Positions 16,351-24,232 of a stretch of 34,023 nt of DNA are shown here, one piece after another (position 1 is the stretch's first letter; each line of letters begins with the position of its first letter). The stretch is from NCBI GenBank assembly GCA_021846145.1, contig JAJZCJ010000005.1, forward strand, positions 1-34,023, read 5' to 3'. Both the position numbers and the translations under genes were made by a program. The DNA is from Bacillota bacterium (lineage in GTDB: Bacteria; Bacillota; Bacilli; Alicyclobacillales; SLC66). The notes under the pieces were generated by a model. That model saw only the letters and a program-made list of their open reading frames with translations. It ran no database searches and was not told the origin of the DNA.

Positions 16351-17781
16351 TTGCGGTTGCATATTTTGCACACCAATGATGTTCATAGTGCTTTTGATGG
16401 CTTTGCCAGAATCGCATATAAATTAAAAATGCTTCGTGAAAAGTGGATTGCAAGAGGGGAATCAGTTTTCTCTTTTGACCTCGGTGATCATGCGGATTTA
16501 TCTAACCCCCTCAGTTTAGCCACAAACGGGCGCATTAATGCGGATATTTTGGGCTCTCTGCCGTACGATGGTTGGGTGCTTGGAAATAATGAAACGGTGA
16601 CAATTGATCAGCATGTCTGGGCTGACTTGACACAGCGCATCCACGCACCTTTGTATTGTTCCAACTTGCACTTTCCCGGTTCAGAGAAGAATTTGACAGG
16701 CGGATTTATCTATCAATTAGGCAAACTTAAAATTGGAGTGTTTGGCGTTACTGTACGCTATGAAAAACTGTTCGATAATTTGGGAATCGTTGCAGATGAT
16801 CCTGTGTCGATCGCATGGCAAGTGGCACAAGATATGCGCAAACAAGGTGCTCAGTTAGTGTTTTTGCTTTCCCATTTGGGGTTGCATGTGGATGAAAAAC
16901 TAGCCCAAGACGGATTGCCTGTGAACTTGATCGTCGGTTCGCATACGCATCAGTATCTTGAGCAGGGGCTTCACGTTGGCAAGACGCTGATTGTTCAGGC
17001 GGGCAAACATGCACATGCGTTGGGTCATGTAGTGCTCGATATTGATGAAGATCAGCTATTGCAAAGCGCAGCAGCAGAACTAATTGTTGTCAATGACGAT
17101 GACGTGATGGATTCGGGTGTAATGGAAATTATTGATCGCGCACAAAATCAAGTGGCTGTTTGGCTTGATGCACCCATTGCTTCCGTGACTCCCCCGCTTA
17201 CTCACCAACAACATGGCGAATCTGAAATCGTTAATTTGCTTTGTGATCAGATGCGGTTGGAATTTCAAGCTGATGTCGCCATTATCAATGGCGGAATGAT
17301 TACTGGGGAATTACCAACAGGCGAGATCTTGAGAAGGGACTTGCTCAATGTTTGTGCAACACCTATGCGTGTAGTCACGATGGAAGCAAAAGGGGATCTG
17401 TTGTGGAAATTAATCAGCCAAGGCTTACGCCCTGAACTTGCTGACAAACGTGGGTATGGTTTTGGATTTCGTGGATCCACTATTGGGCAGATACACGTAT
17501 CGGGCGCTACTGTGTTTGTAGAAAATGATGCGCAAAATCCGCATCTTGAACATGTGGTTGAAATTCACGTACACGGGGAGCTATTGCAATTGGATCATAC
17601 CTATACGATAGCCACAGGTGAATTTATCGCGCTTTCGCCTGATATTGCCGTGCCCAGAGGGACTTGTTTTCAGTATCAAGAAACGATGTTGCGTGATTTG
17701 CTCCGTCGCGGACTGGGTAATTCGGAGCGAGTTCGAGACGCACGCAAGCATCGATATCAAAGTCAAATTAATAAAGCCTAG
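16351..17781 (+). CDS. Metallophosphatase/5'-nucleotidase family protein (YunD-like)
   Basis: The 476-residue cytosolic enzyme has an N-terminal calcineurin-like metallophosphatase domain. Its motifs run HTNDVHS (7-13), FDLGDHAD (about 43), GNNET (about 78), LLSHLGLHVDEKLA and VGSHTHQY. The C-terminal 5'-nucleotidase domain (about 265-460) carries INGGMITGELPTGEI. There is no signal peptide, unlike secreted UshA-type enzymes, which fits the intracellular YunD group acting on nucleotides. TTG 16351 is preceded by GGAGTGA at good spacing. The stop is 11 bases before the nth start. Confidence 0.9.
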   Translation: MRLHILHTNDVHSAFDGFARIAYKLKMLREKWIARGESVFSFDLGDHADLSNPLSLATNGRINADILGSLPYDGWVLGNNETVTIDQHVWADLTQRIHAPLYCSNLHFPGSEKNLTGGFIYQLGKLKIGVFGVTVRYEKLFDNLGIVADDPVSIAWQVAQDMRKQGAQLVFLLSHLGLHVDEKLAQDGLPVNLIVGSHTHQYLEQGLHVGKTLIVQAGKHAHALGHVVLDIDEDQLLQSAAAELIVVNDDDVMDSGVMEIIDRAQNQVAVWLDAPIASVTPPLTHQQHGESEIVNLLCDQMRLEFQADVAIINGGMITGELPTGEILRRDLLNVCATPMRVVTMEAKGDLLWKLISQGLRPELADKRGYGFGFRGSTIGQIHVSGATVFVENDAQNPHLEHVVEIHVHGELLQLDHTYTIATGEFIALSPDIAVPRGTCFQYQETMLRDLLRRGLGNSERVRDARKHRYQSQINKA

Positions 17782-17792
17782 AGGTGATGTCG

Positions 17793-18452
17793 ATGGCGCT
17801 ATCAAGGATCAATGTAAAGGGAATCTTGCGCATACTTGAAGACCTATATCCTGAAGCGAAGTGTGCGCTTCATTACCATAATCCCTTTGAGCTTTTGGTG
17901 GCTACCATTCTTTCAGCTCAGTGTACTGATAAACGTGTCAACGAAATAACGCCCCAATTGTTTGCTAAGTATCCCACGCCGCAAGTGCTGGCTGCGGCGG
18001 ATTTATCAGAAGTAGAAAAGGATATTGAAGTGTGTGGCCTTTTTCGAATGAAAGCTAAAAATCTAATTGGAACTGCTCGATTGTTAGTGGACGAACATCA
18101 AGGAATCGTACCACAGTCGCGAGAAGAATTGATGGCACTTCCCGGCGTCGGGCGAAAAACAGCTAACGTGCTACTTTCTAATGCGTTTGGTGTTCCGGCG
18201 ATTGCAGTAGATACGCATGTGCAAAGGGTATCTAATCGCTTGGGACTTGCAATGAGCGATAACGTGCTTGAAACCGAACAGCAACTCATGAATCGGATTC
18301 CTGAAGCATTATGGAGTGCTGCGCATCACTGGCTTATTTTTCACGGAAGGCAAGTCTGTATCGCTCGTTCACCAAAGTGTGAGATTTGCGCCCTAGCCAC
18401 TTATTGCAAGTATTTCAAGGCGCAAATTAAGTCATCGCGAAAACAAGCATGA
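17793..18452 (+). CDS. nth: Endonuclease III
   Basis: Nth is the DNA glycosylase/AP-lyase for oxidised pyrimidines. The 219-residue protein has the helix-hairpin-helix LPGVGRKTANV with catalytic K122, D140 in AVDTHVQRVSNRLG, and the [4Fe-4S] ligands C189, C196, C199 and C205 (6-2-5 spacing). ATG 17793 is chosen because GAGGTG lies exactly 6 bases before it; upstream GTG/ATG codons fall inside that ribosome binding site. Together with mutY, this window carries two Fe-S base-excision enzymes. A 12-bp tandem duplication overlaps the stop codon. Confidence 0.96.
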   Translation: MALSRINVKGILRILEDLYPEAKCALHYHNPFELLVATILSAQCTDKRVNEITPQLFAKYPTPQVLAAADLSEVEKDIEVCGLFRMKAKNLIGTARLLVDEHQGIVPQSREELMALPGVGRKTANVLLSNAFGVPAIAVDTHVQRVSNRLGLAMSDNVLETEQQLMNRIPEALWSAAHHWLIFHGRQVCIARSPKCEICALATYCKYFKAQIKSSRKQA

Positions 18453-18472
18453 ATACAGTCATGAATACAGTC
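18449..18472 (+). repeat. 12-bp tandem duplication over the nth stop codon
   Basis: ATGAATACAGTC occurs twice back to back. The nth stop lies in the first copy, so the duplication does not alter the protein. Confidence 0.8.
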
Positions 18473-18483
18473 ATTCAGTAAAA

Positions 18484-18813
18484 TTAATCTATTGCTTTCG
18501 CAAAATAATGGCCTTGATCCCCTTTGACTAGTCGAAGGGGTTTTTTGCAATACGTGCAGTGGTCTGATTCCCCGAGCAGCTTGACTGTCTTGCCACAATG
18601 TGGGCAATCGACTTTAGGTAGTCGCATGGAAATGGTACCAATTCGAAAATAAAGAAACATTGCCATGAGGGCCACTAGGATACCGATGATCAGGCCAATA
18701 GGAATTAAAATCTTCGTAGCGGGAGACAAGTTGCCTAAGGTGCTGGCGTACATAATGATGAATGCCAGCAATATCAAAAGTAGAGCAAGATTTCGCATTC
18801 GATTTAATTTCAT
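18484..18813 (-). CDS. YgzB/UPF0295 family membrane protein with zinc ribbon
   Basis: The 109-residue protein has two N-terminal helices (about 8-26 and 35-56) followed by a short cytosolic zinc ribbon with CPHCGK and CTYCKK pairs (about 70-90). This order and size match the UPF0295 (YgzB) family of Bacilli, whose function is unknown. ATG 18813 has AAAGGGGGG upstream. It converges with nth and is divergent from the germination operon. Confidence 0.88.
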   Translation of the reverse strand: MKLNRMRNLALLLILLAFIIMYASTLGNLSPATKILIPIGLIIGILVALMAMFLYFRIGTISMRLPKVDCPHCGKTVKLLGESDHCTYCKKPLRLVKGDQGHYFAKAID

Positions 18814-18942
18814 TTTTGTGCCCCCCTTTCTTTGTACATCCTAACCTGTGAGTTGATCATCATGCAACTTTTTGGCGCATATTGACCGCTGAAAATTGGC
18901 ATATTGATGATAGGTTCAAGTAACAGATGGAGGAATTGGAAC

Positions 18943-20661
18943 GTGCGGTGGAAAAAATGGAGTAATCTTATTGATATTAAGGAAAGCACGTTAGATTTTG
19001 AATTCAAATTAGGAGAAGAAGGGAATACAGCAGAAGGGGGAAATCAGCCTAAGGGAGGGAAAAGGGTTAGATTATCTCGATCCTTAACACCAACACCTGG
19101 ATATACACATCATACACATCAGGTGCAACGAAAATTTACCATGCCCAAGTTTATTTCAGTAGATATGCGTAGTAATCGGTATACATTAGAACAACTATTT
19201 TATTTGCCTGAAAATGCGGACATCGTATTGCGTGAATTTCGTTTGGGCGGGCCGCATGTTGTCACGTTTTTGGCTGTTTTTGTTGATGGATTGGTGGATA
19301 AAGCCATCATTAATAATAATTTGTTGGAACCACTCATGATATTAACCAATCTAGATGCGGATCAACCTGATATGAAGTTGGTGGATTGGGTGAAGGAGGC
19401 ACTTTTGCCTGGTAATCAAATTATGGAACTTGACACTTGGGATGGTGTTATGCAAAACGTGCTGGCAGGCAGCACGGTGGTGTTGATAGAAGGAGTAGAC
19501 AAGGCAATTTCAGTGGAAACAAAGGGGTGGGAGCATCGGCAAGTGTCTGTATCACAGACAGAGGCAGTGGTTAGGGGTCCTCATGATGCCTTTACTGAAA
19601 ACTTTCGTTCCAATACTGGATTGATTCGTGCGCGGTTGCGTAGCCCTAAGTTAATTACGAAAATAGTTCAGGTGGGTAAGTTAGCGCGTACAGATGTGGC
19701 AGTGATGTATTTGAAGGATATTGCCAATCCCAAACTGGTGAATGAAGTGTTAAAAAGGATAGGGAATCTAGATGTGGATTACCTGCCGGATTCAGGAATG
19801 CTTGAACAACTGATTGAAGATCCGCCGCTTGGCGTTATTCCACGTTTTCTAGCGACAGAGCGACCTGACCGCGTGACCTATGGATTAACTGAAGGGCAAG
19901 TGGCCATTTTGGTGGGGCATTCTCCCTATGTTCTTTTAGCCCCGATTTTTCTCTGGTCGTTGCTGCAGGCTCCAGAAGACGCCTATCTACGCTGGCCATT
20001 TGGTGCCTTTATTCGTACCATTCGGTACTTAGCGATGGGTATCGGGCTATTGCTTCCTGCGTTTTACATTGCCGTTACTAATTTTCATCCAGAAATGTTA
20101 CCAACTGAATTAATGCTTGCCATTGCCGCATCTCGAGAGAGAGTGCCATTTCCGGTGGTTTTTGAGGTGCTAGTTATGGAGTTTTCGCTTGAACTTATTC
20201 GCGAGGCAGGCATACGAATCCCATCTATCATTGGTCCGACTATAGGTATTGTGGGCGCGCTGATACTGGGTCAAGCAGCGGTGGCAGCGGGTATTATTAG
20301 CCCACTACTAATCATTGTGGTGTCGGTCACTGCTTTAGGATCATTTACGATTCCTGATTATAATCTGGGTTTTTCCGTTCGCGTGCTGCGTTTTTGGTAT
20401 ATTATCGCGGCTTCGCTATTTGGTTTTTACGGTATTTGTCTCGGGTTAATGGTGTTGCTTACGCATATTGTTTCGTTAAATAGTCTGGGGGTTCCGATGC
20501 TTGCTCCACTTTCACCCAAAGGGCGCTCTTCCTCAGATATTATTTGGCGGCATCCTGCATTTGAATTGGTCAGACGACCTGAAGCTTATGGATCGAAAAA
20601 TGTGATTCGTTTAGGATCACCGCGCAAACTAGGATTACGTAATCCTAAAGGGAAATCCTAA
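18943..20661 (+). CDS. Spore germination protein, GerA family (A subunit)
   Basis: From GTG 18943 (GGAGG 9 bases upstream) the product is 572 residues. It has a polar N-terminal tail, then the soluble GerA domain (about 75-330) with VVRGPHDAFTENFRSN, YLKDIAN and TERPDRVTYGLTEGQVAIL, and a membrane domain (about 355-530) containing REAGIRIPSIIGPTIGIVGALILGQAAV, split here into helix and loop parts. It senses germinants in the spore inner membrane together with B and C subunits. It overlaps the GerB start by one base. An in-frame ATG at 18904 has no ribosome binding site. It is longer than the orphan GerA at 1062. Confidence 0.94.
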   Translation: MRWKKWSNLIDIKESTLDFEFKLGEEGNTAEGGNQPKGGKRVRLSRSLTPTPGYTHHTHQVQRKFTMPKFISVDMRSNRYTLEQLFYLPENADIVLREFRLGGPHVVTFLAVFVDGLVDKAIINNNLLEPLMILTNLDADQPDMKLVDWVKEALLPGNQIMELDTWDGVMQNVLAGSTVVLIEGVDKAISVETKGWEHRQVSVSQTEAVVRGPHDAFTENFRSNTGLIRARLRSPKLITKIVQVGKLARTDVAVMYLKDIANPKLVNEVLKRIGNLDVDYLPDSGMLEQLIEDPPLGVIPRFLATERPDRVTYGLTEGQVAILVGHSPYVLLAPIFLWSLLQAPEDAYLRWPFGAFIRTIRYLAMGIGLLLPAFYIAVTNFHPEMLPTELMLAIAASRERVPFPVVFEVLVMEFSLELIREAGIRIPSIIGPTIGIVGALILGQAAVAAGIISPLLIIVVSVTALGSFTIPDYNLGFSVRVLRFWYIIAASLFGFYGICLGLMVLLTHIVSLNSLGVPMLAPLSPKGRSSSDIIWRHPAFELVRRPEAYGSKNVIRLGSPRKLGLRNPKGKS

Positions 20662-21773
20662 TGACAAAAAAACGATTACCGTCATTTCGAATCGGGCGTT
20701 TGGGTGCCCCTGAATTAACGGCCTTATTGATCATTTACTCCGTATCAGATGTGTTTTTGAGCTATCCTGCCCGCATCATTACGGAAGGTGCCACCGCAGG
20801 ATGGATGATCCCCCTATTCACTGGCGCTGTGGTGTTGGCGGTGTGGTTAGGGATTGATTGGATGTTAAAAAAAACCGGTAGTCTGAATATAGTCGATTCA
20901 CTTGCTGCATTTGTACCTTTTCCGGTTATTAGCGTAGGGCTTGTGGTGTTGTCTGTCTTTATACTCTTGCAGACATCTTTGATTCTGCGAGAATTTACAG
21001 AAGCGATTGTGGCCACTGTGCTTCCTAATACGCCACCCCTCATTATCGCGCTGACATTTCTGCTTACGGTGGTGTATCTCAGTTCCAAGGGAATTGAAGC
21101 GATTTCTAGAACCGCGCTGATGTTTATGTATTTTTTCATTGCGGGTACAATTTTGCTGCTGGTTTTGCCGCTGTCATGGGTTCAAGCAGTTCAGTTGCTA
21201 CCAATCTGGGGCAATGGCATGAAAAACATTGCTGAATATGGGGTGCTTAATACCAGTACCTATTTTCAAGTGTTGCTGCTTTTACTTTTGGCTCCAGCAC
21301 TTCGCAAGGAATCAATGCGCACAAAAGCAGGGATATATAGTATCATTGCCAGTTCTTTGCTGGTCAGTGCGTTTGTGATGGTGTTATTAGGTTCATTTAC
21401 ATTTCCAGTAGCGGATAAAATGACTTATCCCATTTATCAACTCTCGCGCGTGATCTATGTTAGCCGATTTATCCAAAGACTTGAGGCTGTATTTGTGTTT
21501 TTGTGGACGTCCGCGGCAGTCATTAAAATGGGGCTTGGCTTGTGGCTGACTGCCTATCTTTTTGCCTATGCTCAAAAAATGCCTATTTATCGTCCACTGT
21601 TGTTTATTTTCGCACTGATTTTATTTATTCTTACTTTTTTGCCGCCTGATCTTCCAACGGTGTTGGGATTAGCAGGTAGCATTTATGAAACGTATGGAGG
21701 GATCATCACCATTTTATTTCCACTGATGGTGGTGGCGTTCGTGTACTTTTATAATAGAAAGGGGCGAGGATGA
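20661..21773 (+). CDS. Spore germination permease, GerB family (B subunit)
   Basis: This 370-residue APC-superfamily protein has about ten membrane helices and belongs to the GerAB/GerBB/GerKB family, which forms the germinant-binding subunit of the receptor. The N-terminus (RLGAPELTALLIIYSVSDVFLSYP) and LRKESMRTKAGIYSI in the middle loop fit the family. ATG overlaps the GerA stop (TAATG). No GerC lipoprotein gene follows, and a small two-helix protein gene comes instead. Confidence 0.93.
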   Translation: MTKKRLPSFRIGRLGAPELTALLIIYSVSDVFLSYPARIITEGATAGWMIPLFTGAVVLAVWLGIDWMLKKTGSLNIVDSLAAFVPFPVISVGLVVLSVFILLQTSLILREFTEAIVATVLPNTPPLIIALTFLLTVVYLSSKGIEAISRTALMFMYFFIAGTILLLVLPLSWVQAVQLLPIWGNGMKNIAEYGVLNTSTYFQVLLLLLLAPALRKESMRTKAGIYSIIASSLLVSAFVMVLLGSFTFPVADKMTYPIYQLSRVIYVSRFIQRLEAVFVFLWTSAAVIKMGLGLWLTAYLFAYAQKMPIYRPLLFIFALILFILTFLPPDLPTVLGLAGSIYETYGGIITILFPLMVVAFVYFYNRKGRG

Positions 21774-21958
21774 TGCGCATTATAGAATGGATGGGACTGT
21801 TATTGATCCCAGCTTGGGTGGTAGCGTACACTGTCAATTTTGCACGTTACTTATGGAACAACAAGTACGTTAGTGCGGCGATAAGCAGTTTAGTGTTGGC
21901 TGGTCTTGGAGGAGTCGGCGCGGTGGTGTTCTTTTACTTTCAAGTTTTTGGCGGATAG
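21770..21958 (+). CDS. Small two-helix membrane protein at the end of the germination operon
   Basis: The 62-residue ORF begins at ATG 21770 in an ATGA overlap with the GerB stop, with AAAGGGG in front (ATG 21773 is an alternative). It has two hydrophobic helices (about 7-27 and 35-58) and no lipobox, so it is not a GerC. Germination operons of Bacilli often carry a small two-helix 'D subunit' that modulates the receptor, and this gene fits by size, topology and position. The assignment rests on context, not on a conserved motif. Confidence 0.7.
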   Translation: MMRIIEWMGLLLIPAWVVAYTVNFARYLWNNKYVSAAISSLVLAGLGGVGAVVFFYFQVFGG

Positions 21959-21960
21959 AA

Positions 21961-21992
21961 ATGCGCGAAAAAAATGCGCGAAAAAAATGCGA
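21961..21992 (+). repeat. 13-bp tandem repeat (about 2.5 copies)
   Basis: ATGCGCGAAAAAA is repeated directly, with a third copy cut after ATGCGA. It starts 2 bases after the stop of the small germination protein gene. It looks like replication slippage at a poly-A tract. Confidence 0.8.
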
Positions 21993-22110
21993 ATAGGGAC
22001 TAAAGAGAACCATGGAAATAACTTTCCCCTACCATGTTGGCCATCGCGTGCAAAGTGAACGAAAACATCGTATCATAGAAGAAAAAGTGAATCGGGGCGC
22101 GGAGTTTATT

Positions 22111-22635
22111 ATGAAACCAGAACAAATTGATCCTGAGGAGTTTGTCAGGTGGGAACGAATTGCTGGCGTGATCTACGACATGACCCCATCACCATCGGCA
22201 GAACACCAAAGGGTTGTGACCAGACTGATACGGGACATCAGCGGATATTTGAAAGGGAGAGAATGTGAGAGTTTTGTAGCTCCATTTGATGTGTATCTGG
22301 ATGGGGAGGAAGCAGGAGACTGTGTTCAACCGGATATTACTATCATTTGCGATCCTAATAAAATCCAGCGCAAAGGTTGTGTTGGTGCCCCTGACATGGT
22401 GGTTGAAGTCCTATCGCCACGAACGGCAAAAAAAGACAAGACTACAAAATTAATGGCCTATAAAAGGGCTGGCTTGCGCGAGTGTTGGATCGTGGATCCG
22501 TACAATCAGACTGTTGAAATTTATCTGTTTGCGAGTGTAGACCATGTGTTCCCAACGGTCTACAACAGGGACGATACGGTCAATGTAAGCACCGTTGCGG
22601 GGTTAGCGATCAATCTTCAGGACATTTTCGATTGA
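22111..22635 (+). CDS. Uma2 family protein (PD-(D/E)XK nuclease fold)
   Basis: From ATG 22111 the product is 174 residues, normal for Uma2 (DUF820). Visible motifs are WERIAGVIYDMTPSPSAEHQ, VQPDITII with D75, APDMVVEVLSP with E99, KDKTTKLMAYKRAGLRECWIVDP with K110, which together form the PD...ExV active site. Uma2 proteins are numerous in soil bacteria and cyanobacteria and are suspected, but not shown, to be nucleases. GGAG lies 6 bases before ATG 22111; the frame extends up to 22012 but lacks a good site there. It overlaps the rnhA start by a TTGA junction. Confidence 0.88.
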   Translation: MKPEQIDPEEFVRWERIAGVIYDMTPSPSAEHQRVVTRLIRDISGYLKGRECESFVAPFDVYLDGEEAGDCVQPDITIICDPNKIQRKGCVGAPDMVVEVLSPRTAKKDKTTKLMAYKRAGLRECWIVDPYNQTVEIYLFASVDHVFPTVYNRDDTVNVSTVAGLAINLQDIFD

Positions 22636-23093
22636 CTGATTTCACGCTACACCTCACAGAAGTTGAATTGTATACAGATGGTGCCTGTAGCGGCAATCCT
22701 GGTCCTGGTGGTTGGGGGGTCATCCTTGTTGTCGGGGACAAGGAAAAGGAACTTGCGGGTGGTGAGCCAGACACCACCAACCAACGGATGGAGTTGCAGG
22801 CGGTGATTCAGGGATTAAAGGCCTTAAGCAGGCCTTGTAAGGTGAAAGTTTACAGTGATTCTGCTTATTTCATCAATGCGTTGGAAAAGAAATGGTATGT
22901 TAATTGGAGAAAGAATGGTTGGAAGAACAGCAAGGGAGAGCCTGTGAAAAACCGCGACCTTTGGGAAGCACTACTCGCAGAAATGGACAGGCATCAGCTT
23001 TCTTTGCAAAAGGTGAAAGGTCATAGCGGTCACCATTATAATGAGCGCTGTGATGCGCTTGCGCGGGCAGCAGTCCCTAAAAAATCAGGGTGA
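22632..23093 (+). CDS. rnhA: Ribonuclease HI
   Basis: RNase HI cuts the RNA strand of RNA-DNA hybrids. The 153-residue protein has YTDGACSGNPGPGGWG with D16, E54 in NQRMELQA, D76 in YSDSAY and D141 in NERCDALA, with H131 in KGHSGH. The basic handle region (KKWYVNWRKNGWKNSKG) of the E. coli type is present. TTG 22632 overlaps the previous TGA. The stop overlaps the queG start (GTGA). Confidence 0.95.
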   Translation: MTDFTLHLTEVELYTDGACSGNPGPGGWGVILVVGDKEKELAGGEPDTTNQRMELQAVIQGLKALSRPCKVKVYSDSAYFINALEKKWYVNWRKNGWKNSKGEPVKNRDLWEALLAEMDRHQLSLQKVKGHSGHHYNERCDALARAAVPKKSG

Positions 23094-24232
23094 AGATGAA
23101 TAACGCTTATGATGTAACTTGGTCAGCATTGGAATCCGCGGCGAGGTCAGTTGGTTTGGTAAAGTATGGCGTCACTACGGCGGAACCATTTCATACGCTG
23201 ATCCCTTTTTTGGAGCGCTATTACCAAGAGGGTCGAGCTACCGGTTTTGAGCACCCTATGTCCGCACTTCGTTGGGAACCACGGGCGCTTTTGCCTGATG
23301 CGAAATCAATCATTGCAGTAGCGGTGCCATACCAGACGAAAAAAGGTCGTCAGTTGCCACACCCTCAAGGGCGTTCGGGAATTGTCTCTCGTTATGCGTG
23401 GGGACAAGACTATCATTTGGTGATGAAAACACAGTTGCAACGGTTGGCGAGTCAGATCGCTAATATTGCCGGGCGCGAAGTACAGTCGCTTGTCTGTGTT
23501 GACACTTCTCCGCTAGTGGATCGCGCGGTGGCACTGCGTGCCGGGATTGGCTGGATGGGGAAAAGCGCAATGCTCATCACGAAGGAATACGGTTCTTATG
23601 TATTTTTGGGTGCCCTTTTAGTGGATGTGACGGTGGCACCTGCCCCGGTCAATGAACTTGTAATGGACGATTGTGGTACGTGTACTTTGTGTATGCAGGC
23701 GTGTCCCACGAGCGCGCTGGTCGATGATGGTGTGCTAGACGGAAAAAAATGTCTTTCCGGGATCACGCAAATAAAAGGCATGATCCCAGAAACTTATCGA
23801 ACGAAATTAGGTAGGCGCATCTGGGGCTGCGACACTTGTCAAACGGTCTGCCCCAAAAATCGCGCTACGCTTGTCAGCATGGTAAATGTATTTGACCCTG
23901 ATCCTGCGCTTAGTTTTCCTGACCTAAAAGCTCTTTTGCAGCTCAGTGGTCGCCAGTTTAAGGAGCGATACGGGCATACTGCCGCTGCTTGGCGCGGTCA
24001 TCAGGTGATTCGCCGCAATGCCATCATTGCGTTAGCCAATGCCAATGATCAGTCGGCGGTGCCTGAACTGATCGAGCTTCTAGGCGATCCCCGTTCGGAG
24101 ATTCGAGGTACAGCTGCTTGGGCATTGCAACGTCTGAATCCTGAGCATAGCCGCCATGCGGTGCATCTGGCTTGGCAAGCAGAAAGCGAAGAGACAGCAA
24201 GGCAAGAAATGCGCTGGGCACAGGATCTCTAG
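23090..24232 (+). CDS. queG: Epoxyqueuosine reductase QueG
   Basis: QueG performs the last step of queuosine synthesis in tRNA using cobalamin. The 380-residue protein has the N-terminal cobalamin-binding region (DTSPLVDRAVALRAGIGWMGK, 138-158) and two [4Fe-4S] clusters from CGTCTLCMQACP (195-206), C221 and CDTCQTVCP (247-255). A C-terminal HEAT-like repeat (about 300-370: IRRNAIIALANAND, SEIRGTAAWALQRL) binds tRNA. The GTG at 23090 overlaps the rnhA stop; ATG 23096 is an alternative close to an AGGGTGA site. Its last four bases overlap the end of the converging CotS-like gene. Confidence 0.95.
   Translation: MKMNNAYDVTWSALESAARSVGLVKYGVTTAEPFHTLIPFLERYYQEGRATGFEHPMSALRWEPRALLPDAKSIIAVAVPYQTKKGRQLPHPQGRSGIVSRYAWGQDYHLVMKTQLQRLASQIANIAGREVQSLVCVDTSPLVDRAVALRAGIGWMGKSAMLITKEYGSYVFLGALLVDVTVAPAPVNELVMDDCGTCTLCMQACPTSALVDDGVLDGKKCLSGITQIKGMIPETYRTKLGRRIWGCDTCQTVCPKNRATLVSMVNVFDPDPALSFPDLKALLQLSGRQFKERYGHTAAAWRGHQVIRRNAIIALANANDQSAVPELIELLGDPRSEIRGTAAWALQRLNPEHSRHAVHLAWQAESEETARQEMRWAQDL

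Noticed and set aside
18449..21992. CRISPR-like repeats
   Set aside because: The two short tandem repeats (18449-18472 and 21961-21992) have no spacers and no cas genes nearby.
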